DNA of 64,000 nt, taken from positions 36,222 through 100,221 of the forward strand of contig JAEWQB010000005.1 in assembly GCA_023460395.1 (NCBI GenBank). Reading direction: 5' to 3'. The notes beneath the pieces were generated by a model that made no database searches, was not told where the DNA came from, and saw nothing but the letters and a program-made list of their open reading frames with translations. Shown here one piece after another: positions 26,895-35,061 of the stretch; within the stretch, counting starts at the first letter, position 1, and every line of letters starts with the position of its first letter. Source of the DNA: Pseudomonadota bacterium (GTDB taxonomy: Bacteria; Desulfobacterota; Desulfovibrionia; Desulfovibrionales; Desulfovibrionaceae). The position numbers and the translations under genes were made by a program.

Positions 26895-28067
26895 GTGGCC
26901 CGATACTCCGTGAACAAAACCATCGCCGAAATTAATGAACGCATCCGCAAAGGATGCGCGGTGGTGCTTAACGCCGAAGAAATGACCAACGCCGTGCGGC
27001 GCATGGGGAAAGTACAAGCAGCCCGCGAAATTGACGTGGTGACCACCGGCACGTTTTCCCCCATGTGCTCTTCCGGCATGTTGTTCAATATCGGGCAGGC
27101 AGAACCGCCCACAGTCAAAACCTCGCGGGTATGGCTGAACAACGTCCCCGCCTATGCGGGGCTTGCCGCCGTGGACAGCTATCTGGGAGCCACGGAGCCC
27201 GCCAAGGACGATCCAGTAAACAAGGTGTATCCCGGCGCGTTTTCCTACGGTGGCGGACACGTTATTGAAGATCTAGTCCGGGGCCGCGCCGTCCACCTTG
27301 TAGCCGAGGCATACGGCACAGACTGTTACCCCCGGCGTTCTGTGGACAGGCAGGTACTTCTCGCAGACCTGCCTTTTGCCGAGCTATATAACCCCCGGAA
27401 TTGCTATCAAAATTACAATGCGGCAGTGAATATGACCAGCCGCAGTATCTACACCTATATGGGACCCCTCAAGCCTGCCATGCGGAACATAAACTTTGCC
27501 ACGGCGGGCCGCCTTTCCCCGTTATTCAATGACCCGCTCTTTCGTACCATCGGCTTTGGCACGCGCATTTTTCTTGGCGGCGGCGTCGGATACGTGGTGG
27601 GAGCGGGCACGCAGCACGTTCCCAACCCTGAGCGCACGGAACGCGGCCTGCCCCTCTCCCCGGCGGGTACCCTGCAACTGAAAGGCAACCTCAAGTCCAT
27701 GAATGCCCGGTATTTACGAGGACTAAGCATCCTTGGGTACGGATGCTCGCTCAGCGTGGGCGTGGGAATCCCCATTCCCGTGCTCAACGAGGAAATCGCG
27801 TGGTACACCGGTGTGGACGACAGTGACATACGCATGCCTGTGAAGGACTACGGACACGATTATCCGAACGGCCTGCCCCGAATCATCCAGCACGTTACCT
27901 ATGAAGAGCTGAAGCAGGGCGAGGTGAATATTCAAGGAAAGAGGGTAGAAAGCGTGCCCATGACCAGCTACACACTTTCGTTGGAGGTTGCCGACACTCT
28001 GAAGCGGTGGATACAGGAAGGAACGTTTCTCCTTTCCGAACCTGTGGAGCCGATTCCCGCGTGGTAA
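26895..28067 (+). CDS. DUF39/HcyBio-family protein, putative homocysteine biosynthesis from sulfide
   Basis: 390 residues. Known of the family: in methanogens and sulfate reducers it takes part in sulfide incorporation into aspartate semialdehyde to give homocysteine. Seen here: the N-terminal TIAEINERIRKGCAVVL and EIDVVTTGTFSPMCSSGM, with a conserved-looking Cys. A second Cys is in TDCYPRRSVDRQV, and several Gly-rich loops include FLGGGVGYVVGAGTQH. No CBS domain is attached, and no NIL/ferredoxin partner gene is adjacent. The start is a GTG at 26895 with AGGAGG 6 nt upstream; the ATG at 26835 has no Shine-Dalgarno. Confidence 0.88.
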   Translation: MARYSVNKTIAEINERIRKGCAVVLNAEEMTNAVRRMGKVQAAREIDVVTTGTFSPMCSSGMLFNIGQAEPPTVKTSRVWLNNVPAYAGLAAVDSYLGATEPAKDDPVNKVYPGAFSYGGGHVIEDLVRGRAVHLVAEAYGTDCYPRRSVDRQVLLADLPFAELYNPRNCYQNYNAAVNMTSRSIYTYMGPLKPAMRNINFATAGRLSPLFNDPLFRTIGFGTRIFLGGGVGYVVGAGTQHVPNPERTERGLPLSPAGTLQLKGNLKSMNARYLRGLSILGYGCSLSVGVGIPIPVLNEEIAWYTGVDDSDIRMPVKDYGHDYPNGLPRIIQHVTYEELKQGEVNIQGKRVESVPMTSYTLSLEVADTLKRWIQEGTFLLSEPVEPIPAW

Positions 28068-28122
28068 CAGATACCATCGGATAAAGGAGCGGCGCAAAAA
28101 GCCCTTGCCCGGAAGCCCCCGA

Positions 28123-28279
28123 CACGATAACAGACCTGCTCTCGCGGCTGCCCCAATGCCATACGGCTCAGGAAGCCGTACAGGGAGTGATCAAGGCTAA
28201 CAACCGCGACCGCTCTCGGAAAGCATGTCCCGGAATGGGATGCGAAAGCCCCTCACTCTGGACAAGCCGCGTTATCGTG
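28123..28279 (+). ncRNA. candidate structured RNA or 5' leader
   Basis: A long-range stem CACGATAAC (28123-28131) / GTTATCGTG (28271-28279) is extended by CGCGGCT (28143-28149) / AGCCGCG (28265-28271). It encloses local hairpins TACGGCT-5-AGCCGTA (28162-28180), GAGTGA (28185-28190) / TCACTC (28253-28258) and GCAT..TCCC-GGAAT-GGGA.TGC (28223-28243). The region has no reading frame and lies 41 nt before the 36-residue gene. I do not recognise it as a known riboswitch, 6S RNA or SRP RNA. Confidence 0.35.
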
Positions 28280-28320
28280 AGTAAAGAGTCCTTTTGAACA
28301 ACCGCTGAAGGAGAGAGAGC

Positions 28321-28431
28321 ATGGCTCACAAGAAGATTGAACGCAAAAAGGAACTTGACCGTCGCCGTAAACGCCGTGAAGAGCGTGCCAAGCAGCGCAT
28401 CAAGGAAGCCAAGGCAGCCGCCAAGGCCTAG
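28321..28431 (+). CDS. 36-residue Lys/Arg-rich small protein
   Basis: Short gene encoding MAHKKIERKKELDRRRKRRE followed by ERAKQRIKEAKAAAKA. Half the residues are Lys or Arg, arranged as one amphipathic helix. GGAGAGAGAGC immediately precedes the ATG. Its clean start signal, helical periodicity and stop before a new leader make it convincing as a real gene. I recall similar tiny basic proteins in Desulfovibrio genomes, but the function is unknown; nucleic acid or ribosome binding is a guess from charge. Confidence 0.8.
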   Translation: MAHKKIERKKELDRRRKRREERAKQRIKEAKAAAKA

Positions 28432-28633
28432 ATTTTTCCGCCCGTTCTGGCGTACTGTGACCCGCCCGGTGCGTGGTTGGTACGATTCTGACGGACGCAT
28501 CGTTTTTCCGCGCACTCCGCAGCGGTTTCATGCGCTTTTCATGAAACCGCTGTCAGTCTTTGTGCGACAGCCCTGACCGCCTGTTGTGGCGGTGAATATT
28601 CCCGGCCCCACGCCGGTGACAGTGGAGGATACG

Positions 28634-29038
28634 ATGCCGATTTACGAGTATCGTTGCAATGCCTGTGAACAAATCTTCGAAGAGTGGCAAAACTCTTTCG
28701 ATGACAAGCACCCCGACTGCCCTGTCTGCGGTGGCAGTGCGGAGCGCATACTGTCCAACACAACCTTCGTGCTGAAGGGAGGCGGATGGTACGTGTCCGA
28801 ATACGGACGCAATAGCGCGAGCGGTTCTTCCTGTGAGCACACCGCCCACGGAGACAACGGAGACGGCACTAAGCCCGCAGAAGCCGCAGCCACGACGGAA
28901 AAAAACTCCGCTGGCACAAATGCGGAAGCTCCCGCTACAGCGGCTAAAACGGCGGATACCACCAGCGCGGCGGCTTCGGCAGGTGCGGCTAAGGCGGCAG
29001 GTTCGGTCGCGGCCCCCTCCTCCAGTTCCGCAGCATAA
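28634..29038 (+). CDS. FmdB-family zinc-ribbon protein
   Basis: 134 residues. The N-terminal 45 residues are the FmdB zinc ribbon, starting MPIYEYRCNACEQIFEEW with a second pair in CPVCGGSAERIL, which gives four zinc ligands. The family is often annotated as regulatory, with no firm biochemical role. A VLKGGGWYVSEYGRNS segment follows. The last ~60 residues are a low-complexity Ala/Thr/Ser/Lys stretch with no fold visible. The ATG at 28634 has GGAGG 8 nt upstream. A terminator follows, so it is probably monocistronic or the last gene after the small basic protein. Confidence 0.88.
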   Translation: MPIYEYRCNACEQIFEEWQNSFDDKHPDCPVCGGSAERILSNTTFVLKGGGWYVSEYGRNSASGSSCEHTAHGDNGDGTKPAEAAATTEKNSAGTNAEAPATAAKTADTTSAAASAGAAKAAGSVAAPSSSSAA

Positions 29039-29049
29039 ACGCATTGCAC

Positions 29050-29074
29050 AAGGCGGCCTTTGGCTGCCTTTTTT
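29050..29074 (+). terminator. intrinsic terminator after the FmdB gene
   Basis: AAGGCGGCC / GGCTGCCTT (9 bp with one G-U pair) with a TTT loop, running directly into TTTTAT. Confidence 0.85.
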
Positions 29075-29137
29075 ATGACCGGCCCGCACCGGCAACCAGC
29101 GGGCACAGCCCGGCACAACCCAACCGAGAGTCTGCAC

Positions 29138-30439
29138 ATGATCGATCGCTATACCCGCCCGGAAATGGGCCACCTCTGGACGCTGGAAAATAAGTTCCGC
29201 GTCTGGCTGGAAGTGGAAATCGCCGTTTGCGAAGCATGGCACCAACTGGGCGAGATAGACGCCGAATCCATGCGCCAAATCCGCGACAAAGCGGATTTTG
29301 ACGTGGACCGCATCCTTGAAATAGAGGAAACCACCCGGCACGACGTCATTGCCTTTTTGACTGCGGTGGAAGAAAAAGTGGGACCAGCCGCCCGTTTCAT
29401 CCACTTAGGCTGCACCTCTTCCGACATTGTGGACACCGCCAACGGCGTACTGCTAACCCGTGCCGGTGAAATCATCTGCCGGGGTTTTGAACGTCTTCTG
29501 GAATCTCTCAAAACCCTCGCCTATGCCCACAAAGGCCGGTTGTGTATGGGCCGTACTCACGGCATTCACGCCGAACCCACCAGTTTCGGCTTGAAAATGG
29601 CTGGATTTTATGCCGAATTTTCACGCCACTATGAGCGTTTCCGTCAGGCTCTGGACGGCATCCGCGTAGGTAAAATTTCCGGTGCGGTGGGAACCATGGC
29701 GATGATTCCCACTGAGTTGGAGCGCATTGCCTGCGAGCAGCTTGGCCTGAATGTGGACCCCATTTCCACGCAAGTCATCCAGCGCGACCGGCATGCGCAC
29801 TACTTCACCTCGCTGGCTCTGGCTGCCGGTGGCGTGGAGCGTCTGTGTGTGGAATTGCGCCACCTTCAGCGCACCGAGGTTCTGGAAGCCGAAGAAGGCT
29901 TCCGCAAAGGGCAGAAAGGCTCCTCAGCCATGCCCCACAAAAAGAACCCTATTTCCGCAGAAAACATGACCGGGCTGGCCCGTCTTATCCGCACCAACGC
30001 CATGGCCTCCATGGAAAATATGGCCCTGTGGCACGAGCGGGACATCAGCCACTCCTCCGTGGAGCGCGTCATCATGCCCGACTCCACTATCCTCATGGAT
30101 TACATCCTGCACCGCCTTGCCAATTTGATTGATACCTTGCGCGTGATCCCTGAAAACATGGACCGCAACCTCATGGGTTCCATGGGCCTTTTCTTTTCCC
30201 AGCGCGTATTGCTGGCGCTGGTGGACGCGGGCATGGGACGTCAGGACGCCTATGTCATGGTACAGCGTTGCGCCATGGAAAGCTGGGATACCAAACGCCT
30301 CTTCAAGGATATCGTCTGCGCTGACAATGCCATTGCGGAACGCATTACCGCAGAGAGGCTTGAAGAAATCTTCGACCCCAGCTACTATCTGCGCCACGAG
30401 GACTATATTTTCCGCCGCGTGTTCGGCCAACCGGAATAA
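29138..30439 (+). CDS. purB: adenylosuccinate lyase
   Basis: Cleaves SAICAR and adenylosuccinate in purine synthesis. The 433 residues fit the family. MIDRYTRPEMGHLWTLENKF opens the protein, TSSDIVDTANG and MGRTHGIHAEP carry the first active-site His, and the fumarase/ASL signature is GSSAMPHKKNPISAEN. ATG 29138 is preceded by GAGAG. The longer frame from 29060 reads through the upstream terminator and is rejected. pyrE starts 10 nt after the stop, so purine and pyrimidine genes share a transcript here. Confidence 0.96.
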   Translation: MIDRYTRPEMGHLWTLENKFRVWLEVEIAVCEAWHQLGEIDAESMRQIRDKADFDVDRILEIEETTRHDVIAFLTAVEEKVGPAARFIHLGCTSSDIVDTANGVLLTRAGEIICRGFERLLESLKTLAYAHKGRLCMGRTHGIHAEPTSFGLKMAGFYAEFSRHYERFRQALDGIRVGKISGAVGTMAMIPTELERIACEQLGLNVDPISTQVIQRDRHAHYFTSLALAAGGVERLCVELRHLQRTEVLEAEEGFRKGQKGSSAMPHKKNPISAENMTGLARLIRTNAMASMENMALWHERDISHSSVERVIMPDSTILMDYILHRLANLIDTLRVIPENMDRNLMGSMGLFFSQRVLLALVDAGMGRQDAYVMVQRCAMESWDTKRLFKDIVCADNAIAERITAERLEEIFDPSYYLRHEDYIFRRVFGQPE

Positions 30440-30449
30440 GGACCCCTTC

Positions 30450-31010
30450 ATGCGTGAACTTAAGAAACGATTGGCCCGCATCCTCGCGGAAAAATCCTAC
30501 CGGGAAGGCGACTTCACCCTCGCTTCCGGGAAAAAGAGCGACTACTATTTCGACTGCCGCCAGACAGCGCTGCACCCTGAAGGATGCTGGCTCATCGGTC
30601 AGTTGTTTTTTGACATCCTCAAAGACACCTCCGCGCAGGGCGTAGGCGGGATGACGCTGGGCGCGGACCCGCTTGTCAGCGCTGTGGCTGTCATTTCTCA
30701 CGAACAGCAACACCCGCTACCCGCCCTTATCGTGCGCAAGCAGGCCAAAGGGCATGGCACGGGGCAATACGTGGAAGGTCTTGCCAACTTCACCCCCGGT
30801 CAGACGGTCTATATGCTGGAAGATGTGGTTACCACGGGTGGGTCCGTGCTTACCGCCATTGAACGCATAGAAGCCTCAGGCCTGCATGTAGCCGGCGTGT
30901 GCTGCGTGCTGGACCGACAAGAGGGCGGGCGGGAAGCTCTGCTCGCTAAAGGATACGACCTCAAAGCCATCTTCACCCGTCCCGAACTGGTGGAACTGGC
31001 CAAGGCATAG
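30450..31010 (+). CDS. pyrE: orotate phosphoribosyltransferase
   Basis: Transfers phosphoribosyl from PRPP to orotate to give OMP in pyrimidine synthesis. It has 186 residues. The N-terminal FTLASGKKSDYYFDCR binds orotate, and the PRPP motif is VYMLEDVVTTGGSVLTAI. RKQAKGHGTG contains the catalytic Lys loop. The ATG at 30450 lies 10 nt after purB with AAGGA upstream; an upstream frame within purB is a shadow. A large hairpin follows the stop codon. Confidence 0.95.
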   Translation: MRELKKRLARILAEKSYREGDFTLASGKKSDYYFDCRQTALHPEGCWLIGQLFFDILKDTSAQGVGGMTLGADPLVSAVAVISHEQQHPLPALIVRKQAKGHGTGQYVEGLANFTPGQTVYMLEDVVTTGGSVLTAIERIEASGLHVAGVCCVLDRQEGGREALLAKGYDLKAIFTRPELVELAKA

Positions 31011-31020
31011 AAACCATAGC

Positions 31021-31065
31021 GGCGTCCTTCCCCACCGCCGGATAAAGCGGGAGGGTAAGGGCGCC
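31021..31065 (+). other. large hairpin after pyrE
   Basis: GGCG.CCTT.CCC.CCGC pairs with GCGG..GGG.AAGG.CGCC, about 15-16 bp with small internal loops and an 8-nt loop. There is no T-tract. It could be a factor-assisted terminator or a 3'-end stabiliser of purB-pyrE mRNA. Confidence 0.5.
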
Positions 31066-31110
31066 GACACCGCGCCATCTGGCGTGCGCACGTGCAACCC
31101 CAAGGACATT

Positions 31111-32457
31111 ATGCGCTCTACCGTGCATTCCGCCCTGCTCCTGCTCCTGCTGCTGGCCCTTCCCTCCGCGGGCCATACAACGGACACTCCCGCCACATCC
31201 TCTTCCGGCTGGCTCGCCCGCGTTGCAGAACACTCCGGCCTGCCCGCCCGGTTCGTGGCTGTGGATAAGGGGCAGCAACGCCTTTTTCTGTTCAACCACA
31301 ACAGTCCGCTGGAACTGACGGCTGACTTTACGTGCACCACAGGACAGGCGGTCGGGGCCAAACAGGACGAAGGCGACCTGAAAACGCCGGAAGGTGTGTA
31401 CTTTGTCGAAGGCCACATTACAGGCGGGCTGGACTTTGGCCTGTATGGTAACGAGGCGTACCCGCTTAACTACCCCAATCCGATAGACAGGTTGCGTGCC
31501 CGCTCCGGGTACGGCATCTGGATTCACGGGCGGGGGCGCACGCTGGTTCCCAGAGACACCCAAGGGTGCGTGGCTATGAACAACGCGGACCTGACGACAT
31601 TAGGCCCTTCGTTGCAGCCCGGAACCCCCGTCATGCTTGCCCAAACAATTTCCGCCTCCCCCCGGTCCGCAGCCACCCCGGCGCAACGCGCTCTGCACGA
31701 TGCGCCACAGGCGGGCACGGCTGTGGAAGGAACAACGGCACAAGCGGATGAATTACTCAAGCTGAGTACGCAATGGGCCACCGCGTGGGCTAACCGCGAT
31801 AGCGCCATGCTGGATATGTACAACCCCGCCGCCTACAGTACCTCGTCCGGCTCTTTTGCCCAGTTCGCGGCTACCAAAAAAAGACTTTTCCGCAATCTCC
31901 CGTGGATTATCAACTGGATAGACGATGTGCAAGCGCTTCAGGGACCGGGTTATTGGGTGACATGGTTCTCACAATACTATCGTGCCCCCAATCTCACCGT
32001 GCAGGGACAACGCCGCCTGTACTGGCTGGCGGACGCTTCCGGGCGCATGCGCATTGCAGGTATGGAATGGCGCCCCCTTCAAAACAACCTCGAAGACCGC
32101 TACCTCGCCGCCGTCCAGCCCGATGTGCTTGCTGTTATTGAAAAATGGCGCGCCGCATGGGAGTCGGGCGACCTGCCGCACTATATGAACTACTATACGG
32201 AAGACGCGCGGCAAGATGCACGCGGCGGGCTTGACGCCATCCGTCTTCACAAGCAAAGTGTATGGGCCTCTGCGCATCCGAAAAAAGTACAGTTGGACGC
32301 ATTTCGTTTTTCCGTTGGCCCGGAAGGACTGTCCGTGACAATGCGGCAACGCTACAGCAGCAGCGGCGGCTACAGTGACTCCGGGGTAAAAACCCTGACC
32401 CTTCATCCTCACGACAACACATGGCGTATCGCGCGCGAAGACTGGAGAGCCTTGTAG
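31111..32457 (+). CDS. L,D-transpeptidase with two NTF2/SnoaL-like domains
   Basis: Exported protein of 448 residues. A signal peptide (1-23, LLLLLLLALPSAGH) precedes a YkuD-type L,D-transpeptidase domain (about 45-190) with YGIWIHGRGR and the catalytic Cys in DTQGCVAM. Two NTF2-like repeats follow (about 215-325 and 335-448; compare LSTQWATAWANRDSAML with IEKWRAAWESGDLPHYM). Known: YkuD enzymes cross-link peptidoglycan or attach proteins to it; the NTF2 domains are probably accessory. The ATG at 31111 has AAGGA close upstream; a GTG at 31084 is the alternative. The stop codon TAG is immediately followed by the next ATG. Confidence 0.88.
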   Translation: MRSTVHSALLLLLLLALPSAGHTTDTPATSSSGWLARVAEHSGLPARFVAVDKGQQRLFLFNHNSPLELTADFTCTTGQAVGAKQDEGDLKTPEGVYFVEGHITGGLDFGLYGNEAYPLNYPNPIDRLRARSGYGIWIHGRGRTLVPRDTQGCVAMNNADLTTLGPSLQPGTPVMLAQTISASPRSAATPAQRALHDAPQAGTAVEGTTAQADELLKLSTQWATAWANRDSAMLDMYNPAAYSTSSGSFAQFAATKKRLFRNLPWIINWIDDVQALQGPGYWVTWFSQYYRAPNLTVQGQRRLYWLADASGRMRIAGMEWRPLQNNLEDRYLAAVQPDVLAVIEKWRAAWESGDLPHYMNYYTEDARQDARGGLDAIRLHKQSVWASAHPKKVQLDAFRFSVGPEGLSVTMRQRYSSSGGYSDSGVKTLTLHPHDNTWRIAREDWRAL

Positions 32458-33156
32458 ATGAGTGAAAAATACAGCGTGTTGTTCATGCGCGACGACACCA
32501 GAGTAAGACGGTTCAGGATAAGCCCCCTGAGCCTCAAGCTACTCATGTGGCTGCAAGCCATTTTAATTTTGGTCGCCTCGCTGGGATTTTACGCTGGATA
32601 CACGTTCTGGCAAAAAAGCCATACCTTGCAGGATGAACGCATCAGCTTGCAGCGGGAATTGCGGGAAACGCAGGTTCAGCTAGAACGCCTCGAAAACATG
32701 GAAGAAATTCTCCAGTCCAACGACCCGGAAGAATTGCAGGCCCTTTTCGGGACCATGAGCATAGAGGACTCTTCCAAGGAAAAAACCGTAATGGACCTCG
32801 GCACTCTGCTGGCGACAGAGGATATGCAACTGGTGAGTGTGGATAACGTCATGCTTAAGGCTATGGATGAAACGTCCATGCGCCTTTCTTTTGACCTGAA
32901 TAATCTGGATACCAGCAAGACGGTGGATGGCCTTGCCACGGTGAGTCTGCTTACCAAAGACGGGCAGTTGCTCCCCACCAACGCAAGCACCAAAGATTTG
33001 AAGTTTACCATCTCCCGATTCAAGAAGGTTGTCACCTCCTTCGCCCTTGCCGATCCCCTCACTCTGAAGGACATCTACGCGTTACGGCTCACCATTGATG
33101 TGAATGGGAAAACAGTGCTACGCGATCTGCTTCCGGTGGAAATGATCATTCAGTAA
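32458..33156 (+). CDS. hypothetical single-pass membrane coiled-coil protein
   Basis: 232 residues. A cytoplasmic basic start of about 30 residues (RDDTRVRRFRISPLSLK) is followed by one transmembrane helix (about 31-52) and a coiled coil (about 55-85, SLQRELRETQVQLERLEN). A predicted beta-rich periplasmic domain makes up the rest. The topology resembles FtsL/MreC-like envelope proteins, but I do not recognise the family. It starts directly after the L,D-transpeptidase stop (TAG-ATG), so translation is coupled and a joint envelope role is likely; that is inference. Confidence 0.75.
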   Translation: MSEKYSVLFMRDDTRVRRFRISPLSLKLLMWLQAILILVASLGFYAGYTFWQKSHTLQDERISLQRELRETQVQLERLENMEEILQSNDPEELQALFGTMSIEDSSKEKTVMDLGTLLATEDMQLVSVDNVMLKAMDETSMRLSFDLNNLDTSKTVDGLATVSLLTKDGQLLPTNASTKDLKFTISRFKKVVTSFALADPLTLKDIYALRLTIDVNGKTVLRDLLPVEMIIQ

Positions 33157-33200
33157 CTGCTGGCAGCAGGGCTGACAGCGGACGGCACATGCGTCCCTAT

Positions 33201-33662
33201 TCAGTCCAGCACCCGCACCGTGTCACCGGGGCGCAGCACGCCTCCATGCAGCACACGGGCGAACACTCCCTCTTTGGGCATAATGCAATAGCCCACCGTG
33301 GTGTGGATGGCACATTTCGCGTGGCAGGTCTTGCCAATTTGCGTGATCTCCAACTCCACACCGTCATCACCGACGGCAAGCCGGGTTCCCAGCGGCAATG
33401 CTGCCACCGCAAGCCCGCGCACCAACAAATTTTCGGCAAACGAACCATCGGCAATAGAGGGCATTTTTTCTCGCATCGGCTCCACACTCTCCACCGCCAG
33501 CAGACTTACTTGCCTGCCTGTGCCACCATGCACATCGCCTTCTATGCCGTACCCTGCGATAAGACGCACGCTGGGCACTGGGATTTTTTTCTCTCCCGTT
33601 CGTTCACTGGTACAGACCGCCACAAGGCTAGCCTGCATACACGGAGTCTGACTCTGCGGCAT
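33201..33662 (-). CDS. MOSC-domain protein
   Basis: 153 residues, one MOSC domain (molybdenum cofactor sulfurase C-terminal fold). The motifs GIEGDVHGG-TGRQVSLL, GSFAENLLVRG, LPLGTRLAVG and the Cys pair in IGKTCHAKCAI are in family order. It may bind a sulfur- or molybdopterin-related ligand; the reaction is not known for this stand-alone type. The ATG at 33662 has GGGAGG 6 nt upstream, which decides the start over the frame beginning at 33725. It is convergent with the upstream + strand gene, and no molybdenum genes are adjacent. Confidence 0.87.
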   Translation of the reverse strand: MPQSQTPCMQASLVAVCTSERTGEKKIPVPSVRLIAGYGIEGDVHGGTGRQVSLLAVESVEPMREKMPSIADGSFAENLLVRGLAVAALPLGTRLAVGDDGVELEITQIGKTCHAKCAIHTTVGYCIMPKEGVFARVLHGGVLRPGDTVRVLD

Positions 33663-33816
33663 ATGTTCCCTCCCGCCGGTAATTCCGGCTGGCAACAGTA
33701 TGCCCCGCGCGAACAATTCTGACAAGAATGGTCAGGTTGCCCTCGTTCCGACACCGCGCCAGATGCCCGCAGCCTACGTGCCCCGCGACACCGGCTCATC
33801 CGGTCTTTCGCACCAG

Positions 33817-35055
33817 CTACTCTTCAAGGCGTGCCATGAAGCGCACCTGCTCGAACAGCTTCTTTTTTTGCGTGGAGACGATGTGGAAATATTGGTCCTG
33901 CGGGATGTAGATATACGGCACGTCCGCTGTGCGGCGGTATAGAAAACAGGCGAGAATCATACGGTTTATAGCTTGGTGTCCCACAATCATAAGCGCCTCC
34001 GCATTGCCGGAAAGAAACAGTGCCTTGCGCAACCCCCTGTCCACACGGGCACGCAGGGTCACATACCCTTCCCCCTGCGGATACACGTACTGATATTTGT
34101 CCATCTGCCGTTTATGATACTCTTCCGGCCAGCGGGAACGGATATCTTCGTACCGCAGGTGCTCGCAGGTTCCGGCGTCTATCTCATCAAACTCCGGCAA
34201 TGCCGTAACCGTGCAGTGATCCTGCTCACACCGCTCCTGCTCCCGGCGGATAGGTTCCGCCGTTTGGTGTGAGCGCCGCCGCGTGCTGGTGAATATGTAC
34301 GGGATACGGTATCCCCGGAAATGCTCGCCTAGCGCCTCTGCCTGTCTGACGCCCGCCGACGTGAGTTCGGAATCCCCCCCAATGCGCCCCTCCAGATTAT
34401 ACCGGGTCTGCCCATGCCGCACGAGATAGAGATTGCGTATCCAGTCCGACACCAAGACATCGCGGATGGTCACGTAATATGGCAACGCATAGGGAACCTG
34501 CTCCGCCAGCACCTGATTACGCACCGAATCCACGCGTATCCAGCAAGCCTCGCGTCCCACGGGAACATACAAATCTTCATAGTAGGAAATGCGCTTCGTG
34601 AAGCTCGCAACCGCTTCACGCTCCGTCAACCGGGCAAATTCCGAAAGCCGCGTTTTACGCAGAATGCTGGCGTCCACCAGTTCCTGATCGTCATTAATGC
34701 ACTCCACCCACAGCAAGGGATGGTCCGAAAGCGACCGGGAAAGGAATTCGCGCCGCTGGAGACTCACATTGGTGGCGTCCAAAATGGCAACATGCCCGTT
34801 ACCCCCCAGAAACGCCCGTGCTCTCTCCACATTCATGCGGGCCAGTCTGTCCCGCGCTTCACGCCCTTCAGCGTTATCCGGGTGGTAAAATTCTGGACGG
34901 GACGAGGCTTCCCCCAGCAGTTCGCGCCGCAGGTTCCCATTGTTGAAGATGGCTACGTTCAGGTCTTCCTGCTCCAGCCCGTCTTTTAATTTTGAGGCGA
35001 TGGTTGTCTTTCCCCGGGCGGGAAGTCCCACCATGGCGATATATATTTTGCGCAT
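33817..35055 (-). CDS. eukaryote-type bifunctional 6-phosphofructo-2-kinase / fructose-2,6-bisphosphatase
   Basis: 412 residues with both halves of the animal/fungal enzyme that makes and degrades the glycolytic signal fructose 2,6-bisphosphate. In the kinase half (1-205), Walker A is MVGLPARGKTT, FNNGNLRRELLG matches the FN.GEYRRE loop, and Walker B-like ILDATN and FTKRISYYED are present. In the phosphatase half (210-412), LVRHGQTRYNLEGRIGGDS has the phospho-His, with FDEIDAGTCEHLRYEDI, DKYQYVYPQGEGY and VGHQAINRMI. All catalytic signatures appear intact. GGAG lies 10 nt before the ATG, overlapping the malQ stop, so the two genes form an operon. Confidence 0.9.
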   Translation of the reverse strand: MRKIYIAMVGLPARGKTTIASKLKDGLEQEDLNVAIFNNGNLRRELLGEASSRPEFYHPDNAEGREARDRLARMNVERARAFLGGNGHVAILDATNVSLQRREFLSRSLSDHPLLWVECINDDQELVDASILRKTRLSEFARLTEREAVASFTKRISYYEDLYVPVGREACWIRVDSVRNQVLAEQVPYALPYYVTIRDVLVSDWIRNLYLVRHGQTRYNLEGRIGGDSELTSAGVRQAEALGEHFRGYRIPYIFTSTRRRSHQTAEPIRREQERCEQDHCTVTALPEFDEIDAGTCEHLRYEDIRSRWPEEYHKRQMDKYQYVYPQGEGYVTLRARVDRGLRKALFLSGNAEALMIVGHQAINRMILACFLYRRTADVPYIYIPQDQYFHIVSTQKKKLFEQVRFMARLEE

Positions 35056-35061
35056 GGCCGC

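Noticed and set aside
28123..28279. c-di-GMP-I or SRP RNA
   Set aside because: GGGATGCGAAAGCC and a GGAA loop look similar in places, but the second helix and receptor of the riboswitch and the SRP internal loops are absent.
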